A DNA stretch of 64,000 nucleotides from Autumnicola sp041679265 (GTDB lineage: Bacteria; Bacteroidota; Bacteroidia; Flavobacteriales; Flavobacteriaceae): NCBI RefSeq assembly GCF_041679265.1, contig NZ_JBGFSM010000016.1:1-64000 (forward strand). The letters are read 5' to 3'. The position numbers were made by a program, and so were the translations under genes. Every line of letters begins with the position of its first letter. The stretch's first letter is position 1. Of the stretch, positions 8,596 to 17,432 are shown piece after piece. The notes below the pieces were generated by a model. That model ran no database searches. It saw only the letters and a program-made list of their open reading frames with translations, and was not told where the DNA came from.

Positions 8596-9684
8596 CTACA
8601 GGCGTTTTTCATTTGGAATATTTCGAAAAATCTCAATGGGTTCCATTAGATTACTCTGTAGATTTTGTTCTTCAACATAAACCTTACCCTTAAAAGTCGT
8701 ACTAACAATTATAATAAGATCGTAATCGTCTAGACATAGTAAGGTATTAATATTAAGTGTGCCTAAAAGAAAAGTTAGACTTAGAGAATCAAAGTTGCTG
8801 ATAACGTTGAGAATATCTTCCCTCAATTCAAGATCTATAGGATTAGGTGAAATTAGGGCTACTCTTTTTTGTTTAGTTAGAATTTCTTTAGAAGGCTCTT
8901 CTATTTCTTTTAAACCACTTTTCTTAAATTCTAAACATGAGTTGACAAATACTTCTATTTCACGGTAATCTTCTATTTCTATAGTTTTCAAAAAATTAAA
9001 GTTGTCGAATTCCTTCGGATTGGGGGTTATTATGAAATGTTGAATATTATTTTCATATATATTATCGAGAGTGTTGAAAAGGAAAGAAATATCAGGATCT
9101 TTAAAGCTAAAGCCTAAAAATAAGATAACTTTTTCGGCAAAAACCGACTTTAGTTTTTCTTTAGCGGCGCTTTTAGAATAGAGAGATTTATATTGATCCT
9201 GAAAAACTATACAACTGTCAGGTTCATTATAACTTCCATGAATTTTGAAAATATATTCTTGTTCATTTTTATTTATTTCGCTAACGTTAAAAGTTGAAGT
9301 GTGAACGGTAGGGTTAATTTTGTTATTTGAGGCTAATTCAAAGGCATTATCATAATTTGTAGTAATTATTTGACCAGTTAGCTCCAGTAACTTTTGATGA
9401 AGCTCTAAATCATCTGTTGTTGATACTTTAAAATTTTTTAAAATGTATTTTTTTATTTGATTATGTTCTGGTTTTAATTTTTCAAGAACTTCAGACGGTT
9501 CCATCAAGCCATTTTCCATTAGACTTATAAAAGGAGTGTATATAGAATTATCTACATCTTGAACTACCTGTTTTACCAAAGTATCCCACGTCGGTAAACC
9601 AAATTTTGTTGATAATCCTGAACCAGTAAAGATGACCAATCTATTGTTTCTTATAGCTTCTTGAATCTTGGAATTAATCTTCAT
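8596..9684 (-). CDS. SIR2-domain protein, likely NADase effector part of a SIR2-STAND defence protein
   Basis: Residues ~1-270 are a SIR2/sirtuin-like fold: FTGSGLSTKFGLPTW (about 19-33) for NAD binding, TTNYD at 108-112, KIHG with the catalytic-type His149, and ILFLGFSFKDPDI. Prokaryotic SIR2 domains in ThsA, DSR and Avs systems cleave NAD+ to abort infection. Residues ~282-362 (VALISPNP ... YDLIIIVS) look like the first half of a second alpha/beta (TIR- or receiver-like) domain. Its remainder continues in the next frame beyond the stop, into the STAND ORF. The stop comes right after a five-base A run (coding strand; T5 at 8605-8609), pointing to a 1-nt deletion. It lies 70 bp after hsdR in the same operon direction. 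Confidence 0.85.
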   Translation of the reverse strand: MKINSKIQEAIRNNRLVIFTGSGLSTKFGLPTWDTLVKQVVQDVDNSIYTPFISLMENGLMEPSEVLEKLKPEHNQIKKYILKNFKVSTTDDLELHQKLLELTGQIITTNYDNAFELASNNKINPTVHTSTFNVSEINKNEQEYIFKIHGSYNEPDSCIVFQDQYKSLYSKSAAKEKLKSVFAEKVILFLGFSFKDPDISFLFNTLDNIYENNIQHFIITPNPKEFDNFNFLKTIEIEDYREIEVFVNSCLEFKKSGLKEIEEPSKEILTKQKRVALISPNPIDLELREDILNVISNFDSLSLTFLLGTLNINTLLCLDDYDLIIIVSTTFKGKVYVEEQNLQSNLMEPIEIFRNIPNEKRL

Positions 9685-9754
9685 CTTTAAAATTTTTATG
9701 TATTGGTTTTATGGAATTAATCTTTAGCAAAGGATGATGAATCAGATTCTTCTA

Positions 9755-12628
9755 TTATGCCCCAACCCCTCTCACAAACACCTCCACAAACTCCTTCATC
9801 TTATTGATGATCCTATCCCCAATTTCCCGTGCTTTTAAAATACTGGGGCGATTATCCAGGCACTTAAAAACTTCATCCCGCAGGGGCTCGTGTTCGTTGT
9901 AGATGTAGGCGTCTATTAATGATTTAAACTGTTCCTTGTCCAGGTGTTCTTCTTCACAGAGATTGCCTAAGGCTAATACCCGCTGATCGCTCCAGTACTT
10001 ATCAAATTCATTGGGAATAGAATCTATATCTTTTATTTTTGGAAGATTTTCTTCTATGAATTTTTCAATCAATTCACGCTTGCTGCGGAGCTCGACGTCT
10101 CCGGCAAGCAGATCTAAAATTTGCTTTTTCTGCTGAGCGGCAGACTGACCTTTGGCTTGTTTTAGTCCGGCGAGTAATTTCAGGATGTAAGCCACATTGA
10201 TTTCATCCCTGTGGATCAATTCCAGTTCAAAATCTACATCATCCAGGATGGAAGCTTTTTGTTTCTGATGATCGCCTTTTGCTTTTTCATATAGATCGAG
10301 ATACTTGCTCTTGTAATCTTCAAAGGTCTGCTCGTCCATCGGCACGTCCTCCCAGCTAAAATCGGCAAAAGAGGTAAGCACATTTTTCGCACGAATTAAC
10401 GCCCGGAAAGCCTGCACAAATTGCAGCTCCTCTTCTTCAGAAGGTAAATTGTCCACGCTCTTTACTGTCGGGGCAATTTTAAGGAGCTCAATAAAAGCTT
10501 CAGAGAATTTCTCTGTGACCTGCTCGTAATCGGGGAGGAGGATCTCTTCTTTTGCTTCTTTATTGGAGAAAAGCGCAATGGCTTCGTCGGTAGCTTTTTT
10601 AAGATTGCGGAAGGCGAGGATCTCTCCCTGGGATTTCTTTTCGTCCAGGATCCTGTTGGTTCTGGAAAAGGCCTGGATGAGTCCGTGGTGCCGCAGGTTC
10701 TTATCCACGTACAGGGTGTTCAGCTTTTTGGCGTCAAAACCGGTAAGGAACATGTTCACCACCAGGATGATATCCAACCGGTCTTCATCCTTAAACCCGA
10801 CCTTTTCCCGGTTCTTGTAACGCTTACTGATGTCCTTAAAGTAGTTCTCGAAATCTTTGCTGTCCCGGGTAGAGAAGGCGGTATTGTACATTGCATTATA
10901 ATCTTCTATAAATTCATCCAGCTTCTCCCGGGTATGACTGGTTTTATATAAGACCTTAGGTTCCGCGGCCATTACTTTAGTGTCCGGCAACAATCCCTGT
11001 GCTTCTTCATCTTCTTCATTGGCACCGTAAGTGAAGATGGTAGCAATTCTTAGGTCGTGTTCCCCGGCTTCTTTTTTCTTTTTGAAGATCTCGTAATACC
11101 TGATCAGATTCGGAATGCTGCTAACGGCAAAGATGGAGGAGTAGTCTCGATTTTTGGTTTTGGTGTCGTGGTATTTGATGATGTAGTCCACGATCTTTTC
11201 CATTCGCTGTTCGCTTTCCAGCACCTCTTTGGTGTCGATATCTTCTACCTCAATATCTACAAAGGTGTTGCTCTTACGCTTATAGCGGCCAATATATTCT
11301 ATGCTGAACTTGAGTACATTCTGATCCCGAATGGCATCTGTGATCACGTACTTGTGCAGACACTCTCCGAAAAGGTCTTTTGTGGTCCTCTTTCCCAAAT
11401 CGTTTTTAGATGCATTATCTGCAAAGATCGGGGTGCCGGTAAAGCCGAAGAGCTGACTGTTCTTAAAGAAGACTGTAATTCGCTTGTGAGTTTCCCCGAA
11501 CTGGCTGCGGTGGCATTCGTCAAAAATGAATACCATCCGCTTGTCCTGCAGGTGTTCCATGCGGGATTGATAACGGCCCGGAGAAATAGCATTGTTCAGT
11601 TTCTGAATGGTGGTGAGGATGAGTTTCGTATTATCGGTAAACTGGGTGACCAATGAATTCGTGTTACCCGTAACATCAACAGAGTCTTTTTTGAAGCTGT
11701 TGAACTCCTTCATGGTCTGGTAATCCAGGTCTTTCCTGTCTACCACAAAGACCACTTTATGCACCTGCGGCAGGTCCATGAGGATCTGACTGGCTTTAAA
11801 AGATGTCAACGTTTTGCCTGATCCCGTTGTGTGCCAAATGTAGCCATTGTCTTTGCTTGTTTTCACCTGCTCAATAATGGCTTCGGAAGCATAGAACTGA
11901 TAGGGGCGAAGCACCATCAGGATCTTGTGGGTTTCGTTATGAACGATATACCTTGAAAGCATTTTCCCCAGGTGTGCAGTGTCTAAAAAGGCTTTTGTAA
12001 AAGCCGTTAATTCCTTGATATTTCTGTTCTGCTTATCGGCCCAGAAAAAGGTTTGTTTGAAGGTGAGGGTTTGTAGCGGATTATTGGAAAAATACTTTGT
12101 GTCCACACCATTACTAATCACAAACAGCTGCACGAAATTGAATAGCCCGTAGTTGTTCCAGTAGGAGTGGCGTTTATAACGGTTGATTTGCTTAAAAGCC
12201 TCTTTAAGTTCAAGTCCGCGCCTTTTTAATTCGATTTGCACCAGTGGCAAACCATTCACCAGCAGCGTAACATCGTAGCGGTTTTTGTACGTTCCTTCCT
12301 GGGTGATCTGATTGGTAACCTGGAACAGGTTCTTTGTCCAGTCTTCCGAATTATAGAAGCGTACCCAAAAAGACTCTTCGTTGTCCCTGGTGAGCTGATA
12401 TCTCCCGCGCAGGCTCTTTGCTTTTTCAAAGACATTGCCTTTCGCCAGGTGGTTAATGATGCTGCCGAATTCCTTTTCTGAAAAGCTGGTGTCATTAAAA
12501 GCCTCCAGCTGATTCTTAAGATTGGCCAATACAGAAGCCTCAGAATTTACAATAACCCTGTCATAGTCCTGGCTTTGCAGTTGCTTGACCAGGTTGTTTT
12601 CTAATTCGGCTTCAGATTGGTAGCTCAA
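9755..12628 (-). CDS. hsdR: Type I restriction enzyme, R subunit (HsdR)
   Basis: The 957-residue motor and nuclease subunit translocates DNA and cuts it away from the recognition site. An N-terminal PD-(D/E)XK nuclease is visible as RYDVTLLVNGLPLVQIELK (D119 ... E133, K135). The SF2 translocase has Walker A HTTGSGKT (266-273), DECH (370-373) and the FTGTPIF motif III. A C-terminal helical region for binding the methylase follows. Length and domain order are normal. It starts 6 bp after the PD-(D/E)XK gene and ends the restriction part of the operon. All key residues I can check are present, so the enzyme is probably active. Confidence 0.95.
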   Translation of the reverse strand: MSYQSEAELENNLVKQLQSQDYDRVIVNSEASVLANLKNQLEAFNDTSFSEKEFGSIINHLAKGNVFEKAKSLRGRYQLTRDNEESFWVRFYNSEDWTKNLFQVTNQITQEGTYKNRYDVTLLVNGLPLVQIELKRRGLELKEAFKQINRYKRHSYWNNYGLFNFVQLFVISNGVDTKYFSNNPLQTLTFKQTFFWADKQNRNIKELTAFTKAFLDTAHLGKMLSRYIVHNETHKILMVLRPYQFYASEAIIEQVKTSKDNGYIWHTTGSGKTLTSFKASQILMDLPQVHKVVFVVDRKDLDYQTMKEFNSFKKDSVDVTGNTNSLVTQFTDNTKLILTTIQKLNNAISPGRYQSRMEHLQDKRMVFIFDECHRSQFGETHKRITVFFKNSQLFGFTGTPIFADNASKNDLGKRTTKDLFGECLHKYVITDAIRDQNVLKFSIEYIGRYKRKSNTFVDIEVEDIDTKEVLESEQRMEKIVDYIIKYHDTKTKNRDYSSIFAVSSIPNLIRYYEIFKKKKEAGEHDLRIATIFTYGANEEDEEAQGLLPDTKVMAAEPKVLYKTSHTREKLDEFIEDYNAMYNTAFSTRDSKDFENYFKDISKRYKNREKVGFKDEDRLDIILVVNMFLTGFDAKKLNTLYVDKNLRHHGLIQAFSRTNRILDEKKSQGEILAFRNLKKATDEAIALFSNKEAKEEILLPDYEQVTEKFSEAFIELLKIAPTVKSVDNLPSEEEELQFVQAFRALIRAKNVLTSFADFSWEDVPMDEQTFEDYKSKYLDLYEKAKGDHQKQKASILDDVDFELELIHRDEINVAYILKLLAGLKQAKGQSAAQQKKQILDLLAGDVELRSKRELIEKFIEENLPKIKDIDSIPNEFDKYWSDQRVLALGNLCEEEHLDKEQFKSLIDAYIYNEHEPLRDEVFKCLDNRPSILKAREIGDRIINKMKEFVEVFVRGVGA

Positions 12629-12634
12629 TTCCTT

Positions 12635-13864
12635 TTAATTTAAAGAAGCAGGTGTTTCTTTTACTTGATCTGTATTCTGTACCTTCTTCAAAGGTTCCTC
12701 ACAAGCTTTTGCCAATTCAAGAAATTTTTCAGAAAGGTCTAAAGCAAGTTCTTTTCTTTTTTGCTCATCGAATAAAATGGCGCGGGATTCGTCATTACTA
12801 AAGTGAAGAATAGTTTTATAGAAAGGCCAAACGTTATTTGATCTAAAACCTTCTTGAAGCAATTCTACACCAGCCAGTTCTTTATTTAATTTATCACGGT
12901 CACAATTGTTTTTGTTCCCAATTATCCCATAGATACTATCACTCCACGGAACTTTGGATTGTCCTTCAAGTTTGACATAAACTTTTTTAGGCCATTCCTC
13001 GTGATTAATATATAATCCTGTCCAGGCTTCTTCCAAATCATTATAGGCCTCCACTGTCCATCCTTCTTTGAGTTCTTTTTCGAGCTGACCCTTTATTTCA
13101 TTTAAAAGAAGATTTGTGTATTTTAATTCCACTACTTTTAAATTTGAGACGAGGGTTCTGGTAGTATTATAATTTTCAGCAATAAGTTTTTGGATCTCGT
13201 TCTGCATTTTATGGTCAGTAAGTTGATTAGTGAGTTTCTTGATTAATATGATGTACTGCTGAATAGTCTCCCTGATGATGGGAAAATGAACAGCTTCTTT
13301 AGCACAGGCTCTAAGCCAATTCACAATATCTGTGGAATAGCTTAAAAGGTGGAAATGCTCTCCTGATTTTAATTTTCCTTTACTTCCTTTACCTGGTTCT
13401 TCTCCCTCAAGAGTAAGATAGAACACTAAATTATTATTTCTATTATAGTTGCAATAGCGCTGGATTTGCACGTTTTGGTCCGGAGCGTAAATTTTATTTT
13501 CTACACAAATTGAATTCAGATCTTTATCATAAATGAATATATCCACTCTGCCACCGGTTTTTTCACCGTCATTCCTTTCCCCTACATAATATTCTAATTT
13601 TACTCTCGCGGAATCTATGTCCATACTTTTTACTTGAAGAGTGTCAAGAAAAAGTTTTAAAAATGTACTTCCAAGATCATGAGAACCTTCAGGATTTAGT
13701 AATTCTCCTAAAAAAGCAGAATGGGTGGCGTTTTCTTTGGTTTCCATCTTCAGGATAGAAAAGATGTTAAAATTCTCTCCTTTTAAAGTAGAAATTTCCT
13801 TTTGGTGTTCGAGAATACGAGAGGCCTCCTGAATCAGTTTACAATGGCTTTTAGTTTCTTCCAT
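12635..13864 (-). CDS. PD-(D/E)XK nuclease superfamily protein inside the hsd operon
   Basis: The 409-aa protein matches the PDDEXK_4 type (PF14281-like). An N-terminal ENATHSAFLGELLNP (about 44-58) is followed by the nuclease core GGRVDIFI (104-111, Asp108), CVENKI (Glu/Lys at 122/124) and a DQ pair at 129-130. These are the metal-binding and catalytic residues. The remaining two thirds, helical with TNQLTDHKMQNEIQ, may bind DNA or a partner. Such nucleases are frequent extra genes in defence loci. Here it sits between a 182-aa unknown and hsdR with 4-6 bp gaps, so it is surely co-expressed with the type I enzyme. Whether it works with it or is a separate defence gene is unknown. Confidence 0.8.
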   Translation of the reverse strand: MEETKSHCKLIQEASRILEHQKEISTLKGENFNIFSILKMETKENATHSAFLGELLNPEGSHDLGSTFLKLFLDTLQVKSMDIDSARVKLEYYVGERNDGEKTGGRVDIFIYDKDLNSICVENKIYAPDQNVQIQRYCNYNRNNNLVFYLTLEGEEPGKGSKGKLKSGEHFHLLSYSTDIVNWLRACAKEAVHFPIIRETIQQYIILIKKLTNQLTDHKMQNEIQKLIAENYNTTRTLVSNLKVVELKYTNLLLNEIKGQLEKELKEGWTVEAYNDLEEAWTGLYINHEEWPKKVYVKLEGQSKVPWSDSIYGIIGNKNNCDRDKLNKELAGVELLQEGFRSNNVWPFYKTILHFSNDESRAILFDEQKRKELALDLSEKFLELAKACEEPLKKVQNTDQVKETPASLN

Positions 13865-13868
13865 ATAT

Positions 13869-14417
13869 TTATCTTCTTGTGAAAATTTCCAGTTCCATCT
13901 CTGCTAAAGTTTTACCGGAAAATTTTTTATCTCGCACTTCTTTAGCGAATTCTATAACATCATTGTAGTCTTCCTTGTCTTCAAACTGTGTCCAGGGTTT
14001 TAGTTTGAACAATTTTAATCCGTTCTTATGTGCTTCTTTATTTAATTTGATTTGAATTAGACGGTCTACCGGAAAATGCACAGGCACTGCATTTATTCTC
14101 CCGCTACACCAGGAGTATTTTAAATAAAGGTTAAGAAGTTTTTGAGCTACACCAAAATTTATGGGAATATATACGTCTCCAAATTGTGTGGTCTTTGAAT
14201 AATCCTCAATTGATCGAATATTCGCTATGTGGGTCTTCTCTGAAACAGTTTGATGATATTGCTCCTCAACCAGTTTTTCAATGTGCATTCTAAGGCCATT
14301 TCGAAACTCTTTTCGGACATCTTTAGAAACCTCTAAGTTTTTATAAACATTGGCCCGCTGAAAACCACCCCCAAAGGTGAGGACCCAAATCTCGTTATTT
14401 AAAAATTCGTCTTTCAT
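13869..14417 (-). CDS. Hypothetical 182-aa protein inside the hsd operon
   Basis: I do not recognise the family. The sequence is soluble and mixed alpha/beta, starting MKDEFLNNEIWVLTFGGGF. It contains a conserved-looking LLNLYLKYSWCSGRI (about 91-105) and HFPVDRLIQIKL, typical of proteins described only as hypothetical next to restriction genes. It is separated from hsdS by 2 bp and from the downstream PD-(D/E)XK gene by 4 bp, which implies tight translational coupling with both. A role as partner, inhibitor or specificity factor of the neighbouring nuclease is plausible, but that is inference from position only. Confidence 0.6.
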   Translation of the reverse strand: MKDEFLNNEIWVLTFGGGFQRANVYKNLEVSKDVRKEFRNGLRMHIEKLVEEQYHQTVSEKTHIANIRSIEDYSKTTQFGDVYIPINFGVAQKLLNLYLKYSWCSGRINAVPVHFPVDRLIQIKLNKEAHKNGLKLFKLKPWTQFEDKEDYNDVIEFAKEVRDKKFSGKTLAEMELEIFTRR

Positions 14418-14419
14418 AG

Positions 14420-15667
14420 TTAAACAAACATCTGCTGTAAAAGCCCTTTTTTGAAGGTCTGATTTTTTTCGATTTGCTGGGTAACTGCTTCTATTTTATA
14501 GTCAATGGCAGATAAAAAATCTGCTATTTTTCGTTGTTCTTCTACGGCAGGGAATGGAATCGGCATAAGATAAAAATCATTTAAGGAAATATTCATTCGA
14601 TCATGCCGTGCCCCAAAATTGGCCACGCTATTTAAATATTTGTGCCACAATACCGTCTCAAAAAAATATTCAAAAAAGACCAAATTTTTATCATCCTTAA
14701 AACGAAAAACTGAATACAGTGGTGACATAACGCCTTCTCTTAACTTATTTCTTTTAATAGGCCCAACAGGAGCATGGACAGAAATTCTGGGGTTGTAAAC
14801 AAAATCATCCTTAGAGACTACATAATAGCCTTGTAAATTATTTTGATTTGCAATATCTCTATCGAAATAATCATTTTGGCTAATGATTCCTTGAGTAGCA
14901 GAATTTGTAAGTACAAAATTTATCTTGTCATTTGTATTTTTCTGAGTAATTCTATCAGCTAAATCTCCCAATTTCTTCTTCTTCCACTCCGGAAATTCCT
15001 TTCCATTCTGATCTTTAAACCTAATTTCCTGCGAAAACAGCTTTTGCATCACCCCTTTTTTATAGGTCTCTAAAAGAGCTTTTTTGCGGGTGAGCTGTTG
15101 GATCTTTTTATCGACTGCCGATAGGAAGGAGGCGATTTTTTGTTGTTCTGGTAATGAAGGAAGTTTTATTGCCGTTCTATGAAGTTCCCGTCCTGAAATT
15201 CCTAAAACAGTGGTTCCAATTGCTTTTTTAATTATTAATTTTTGATAATTAGGACTTAACATGTAAAAAAGAAGGTATGAATTCCATAATTGTTCCTTGA
15301 CCCTCAATTTAATTACTCTTTGAGCTAAAGCAATGTTAGGACTATCTACCATTGCAATATTTCCCAAAGGTGCTTCAGTGGTAAATAAAATATCTCCCAC
15401 TTCTGGCTCTCCTTTACTCATAACTGAAGAGTAATTCTTTAATGGTATATATTCCTTCGAAATTTCATAATTAATAAACCCTTGTTTTATATTTTTTGCT
15501 GTAACAAGAAATACTCCTTCAGTAGATTTCTCTGGTCCTTTTCCCCTGTAATCTACATAGGTGGTAATAGATCCTAATTTATTTATTTTCCATTCTCCCT
15601 CAAACTCTTTAAACCTCAGCTTCGGAATCAGTTGTTGCCTCTTTTCTTGCAAAATTTCCGTCTCCAT
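14420..15667 (-). CDS. hsdS: Type I restriction-modification specificity subunit (HsdS)
   Basis: The 415-aa protein has the duplicated architecture of HsdS. Target-recognition domain 1 covers about residues 15-175, then a conserved helical spacer starting LPSLPEQQKIASFLSAVD and ending near LFSQEIRF. Domain 2 begins at FPEWKKKKLGDLADRI, and a second spacer (VEEQRKIADFLSAIDYKIE) reaches the C-terminus. It gives the methylase and nuclease their bipartite DNA target, which cannot be read from sequence. Both repeats are complete, so it is probably functional. Its ATG directly abuts the hsdM stop codon. Confidence 0.93.
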   Translation of the reverse strand: METEILQEKRQQLIPKLRFKEFEGEWKINKLGSITTYVDYRGKGPEKSTEGVFLVTAKNIKQGFINYEISKEYIPLKNYSSVMSKGEPEVGDILFTTEAPLGNIAMVDSPNIALAQRVIKLRVKEQLWNSYLLFYMLSPNYQKLIIKKAIGTTVLGISGRELHRTAIKLPSLPEQQKIASFLSAVDKKIQQLTRKKALLETYKKGVMQKLFSQEIRFKDQNGKEFPEWKKKKLGDLADRITQKNTNDKINFVLTNSATQGIISQNDYFDRDIANQNNLQGYYVVSKDDFVYNPRISVHAPVGPIKRNKLREGVMSPLYSVFRFKDDKNLVFFEYFFETVLWHKYLNSVANFGARHDRMNISLNDFYLMPIPFPAVEEQRKIADFLSAIDYKIEAVTQQIEKNQTFKKGLLQQMFV

Positions 15668-17230
15668 CTAAAAAGGTTGTTCAATTCCTAACTGGTTACA
15701 GAAGTCGGCTATTTCAGAATCAGTTGCTTTTATGTCATTTTCAAGACCTTTTAATTCCGCAGCAACAGCATTGATATCTACCTGCTCTTCTTCTTCAAAA
15801 GTATCCACATAGCGAGGGATGTTGAGGTTGTAATCGTTTTCCTTAACTTCAGAAAGTGGCGCTACATAGCTGTATTTATCAATAGTAATTCGTTCCCTAT
15901 AAGTGTCAATGATCTTCTCTACATCCTCTTCCCGCAGGTAATTCTGGGTTTTAATCTTCTCATAGTGTTCACTGCTGTCAATAAACAGAATGTCTTTGCT
16001 GTGCTCCCTGTTTTTCTTTAGGACCAAAATACTGGTGGGGATTCCCGTTCCATAGAAAATATTGGCAGGTAAACCAATCACCGCGTCCAGGTAATTCTTG
16101 TCTTTGATCAGGTATTTACGAATGTGGCCTTCCGCAGCACCTCTAAAAAGTACGCCGTGCGGCAAGACACACGCCATGGTTCCGGTATCAGAAAGTTGAT
16201 GCACCATATGTTGTACAAAAGCAAAGTCGGCTTTAGTTTTTGGAGCCAGTTTTCCGTAGGCCGCAAAACGATCGTCACTCATAAATAATGGACTCGCACT
16301 CCATTTCGCAGAGAACGGCGGATTGGCCACGATGGCTTCGAAACGCTCGTCAAAATGCTCGAGAGACGGATTCTCCAGTGTATCTTCATTATAAATATCG
16401 AAGCGCTTGTAATGCACATCGTGCATGATCATGTTCATCCTGCAAAGGTTGTAGGTGGTGGGATTGCTCTCCTGCCCGTAAAAAGCACCTACTTCGGCTT
16501 CCTTTGAGACCCGCAGCAACAAAGACCCGGAACCGCAGGTAGGATCATAGACATTTTTCACCTGGTCTTTTCCTAGGGTCACCAGCTTCGCCAGCACTTT
16601 ACTTACCTGTTGGGGGGTGTAAAATTCCCCGGCTTTCTTCCCGGCACCCGAAGCGAATTTTCCGATCAGGTATTCATAGGCATCACCTAAAACATCATTT
16701 TCGGTATTCTCCAGGTCAAAATCCACCTGGTCTAGATGCGTAAGCACCTTTACAATGAGTTCGTTTTTTGCTTCTTCGGTTTTACCCAATTTGCTGCTGG
16801 TAAGGTCCAGGTCTTCAAAAAGATTTCCGAAATCTTCCTCGCTTTCGCTGCCCATGGTGCTCTGCTCGATATTCCGCAGCACCTTATCCAGGTCGGCCAG
16901 GATGAATTTGCTTTTCCCGTTGCCATTCCCACGGCGGGCGAGTTCACTGAAGAGTTCAGAAGGTTTAAGGAAATAGCCAAGATGCATCAAAGCATCCTCT
17001 TTTACAGCTTCAAGATATAAATCTTCCTGAGGATGCCCTTCCAGTTGCCTGAAGATAAGATTATCCGGCTTCAGGATCTTATCGGCGTGCAGCTCCATTT
17101 TTCGGCTCAGGTACTTGTAAAAGATAAATCCTAAAATATAATCCCGGAATTCATCGGCTCCCATTTTTCCCCGAAGAGTGTTGGCAATGTTCCAGAGCTG
17201 ATTTTCCAGTTGTTGTTTTGATTGAGTCAT
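15668..17230 (-). CDS. hsdM: Type I restriction-modification DNA methyltransferase (HsdM)
   Basis: The 520-aa N6-adenine methylase has a helical N-terminal HsdM domain (about 1-150). Its catalytic domain has SAM-binding motif I DPTCGSGS (229-236) and catalytic motif IV NPPF (303-306). It methylates the host target together with HsdS and forms part of the restriction holoenzyme with HsdR. Length is typical. Its start codon overlaps by 4 nt (ATGA) the stop of a 44-codon ORF upstream (17227-17361), suggesting translational coupling to a leader peptide. Confidence 0.95.
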   Translation of the reverse strand: MTQSKQQLENQLWNIANTLRGKMGADEFRDYILGFIFYKYLSRKMELHADKILKPDNLIFRQLEGHPQEDLYLEAVKEDALMHLGYFLKPSELFSELARRGNGNGKSKFILADLDKVLRNIEQSTMGSESEEDFGNLFEDLDLTSSKLGKTEEAKNELIVKVLTHLDQVDFDLENTENDVLGDAYEYLIGKFASGAGKKAGEFYTPQQVSKVLAKLVTLGKDQVKNVYDPTCGSGSLLLRVSKEAEVGAFYGQESNPTTYNLCRMNMIMHDVHYKRFDIYNEDTLENPSLEHFDERFEAIVANPPFSAKWSASPLFMSDDRFAAYGKLAPKTKADFAFVQHMVHQLSDTGTMACVLPHGVLFRGAAEGHIRKYLIKDKNYLDAVIGLPANIFYGTGIPTSILVLKKNREHSKDILFIDSSEHYEKIKTQNYLREEDVEKIIDTYRERITIDKYSYVAPLSEVKENDYNLNIPRYVDTFEEEEQVDINAVAAELKGLENDIKATDSEIADFCNQLGIEQPF

Positions 17231-17361
17231 TCAGTAAGTAAGGTATACAGGTTTGGGTGCTGTAAATTATCATTCAATTTCCAGAGAGTAGGGTGGCGGA
17301 AATCAGGTGCCAGCGTTGTAAATCTAAATATTTTCTTAAAGGTTTGGAAATGTTTTTCCAT
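17227..17361 (-). CDS. 44-aa small ORF translationally coupled to hsdM
   Basis: Starting at ATG 17361 an uninterrupted frame encodes 44 residues: MEKHFQTFKKIFRFTTLAPD, then FRHPTLWKLNDNLQHPN and LYTLLTE. It stops at TGA 17229-17227, which overlaps the hsdM start as ATGA. A basic, aromatic first half and the stop-start overlap argue for a real coding sequence rather than chance. It could be a leader peptide setting hsdM translation, or a small operon-specific regulator or inhibitor. No homologue is recognised, and no obvious TAnnTTTG element lies upstream; TTATAATT occurs about 20 bp before it. Confidence 0.5.
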   Translation of the reverse strand: MEKHFQTFKKIFRFTTLAPDFRHPTLWKLNDNLQHPNLYTLLTE

Positions 17362-17432
17362 AATTGTCTTTATTTTAATTATAACACGAAGAGAAACAGT
17401 TGCTTAAATTTTAATTTTAAGAAGCACTTTAA

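Noticed and set aside
8600..8615. Programmed -1 frameshift joining SIR2 and STAND
   Set aside because: The zero-frame codons here (GAA AAA) do not form a canonical X-XXY-YYZ slippery heptamer, since slipping would place Glu tRNA on TGA. A plain indel is simpler; phase variation by run length remains possible.
11057..11656. 199-aa plus-strand frame inside hsdR
   Set aside because: Complementary-strand shadow of the helicase region with no sensible domain or start context; the hsdR frame has all family motifs.
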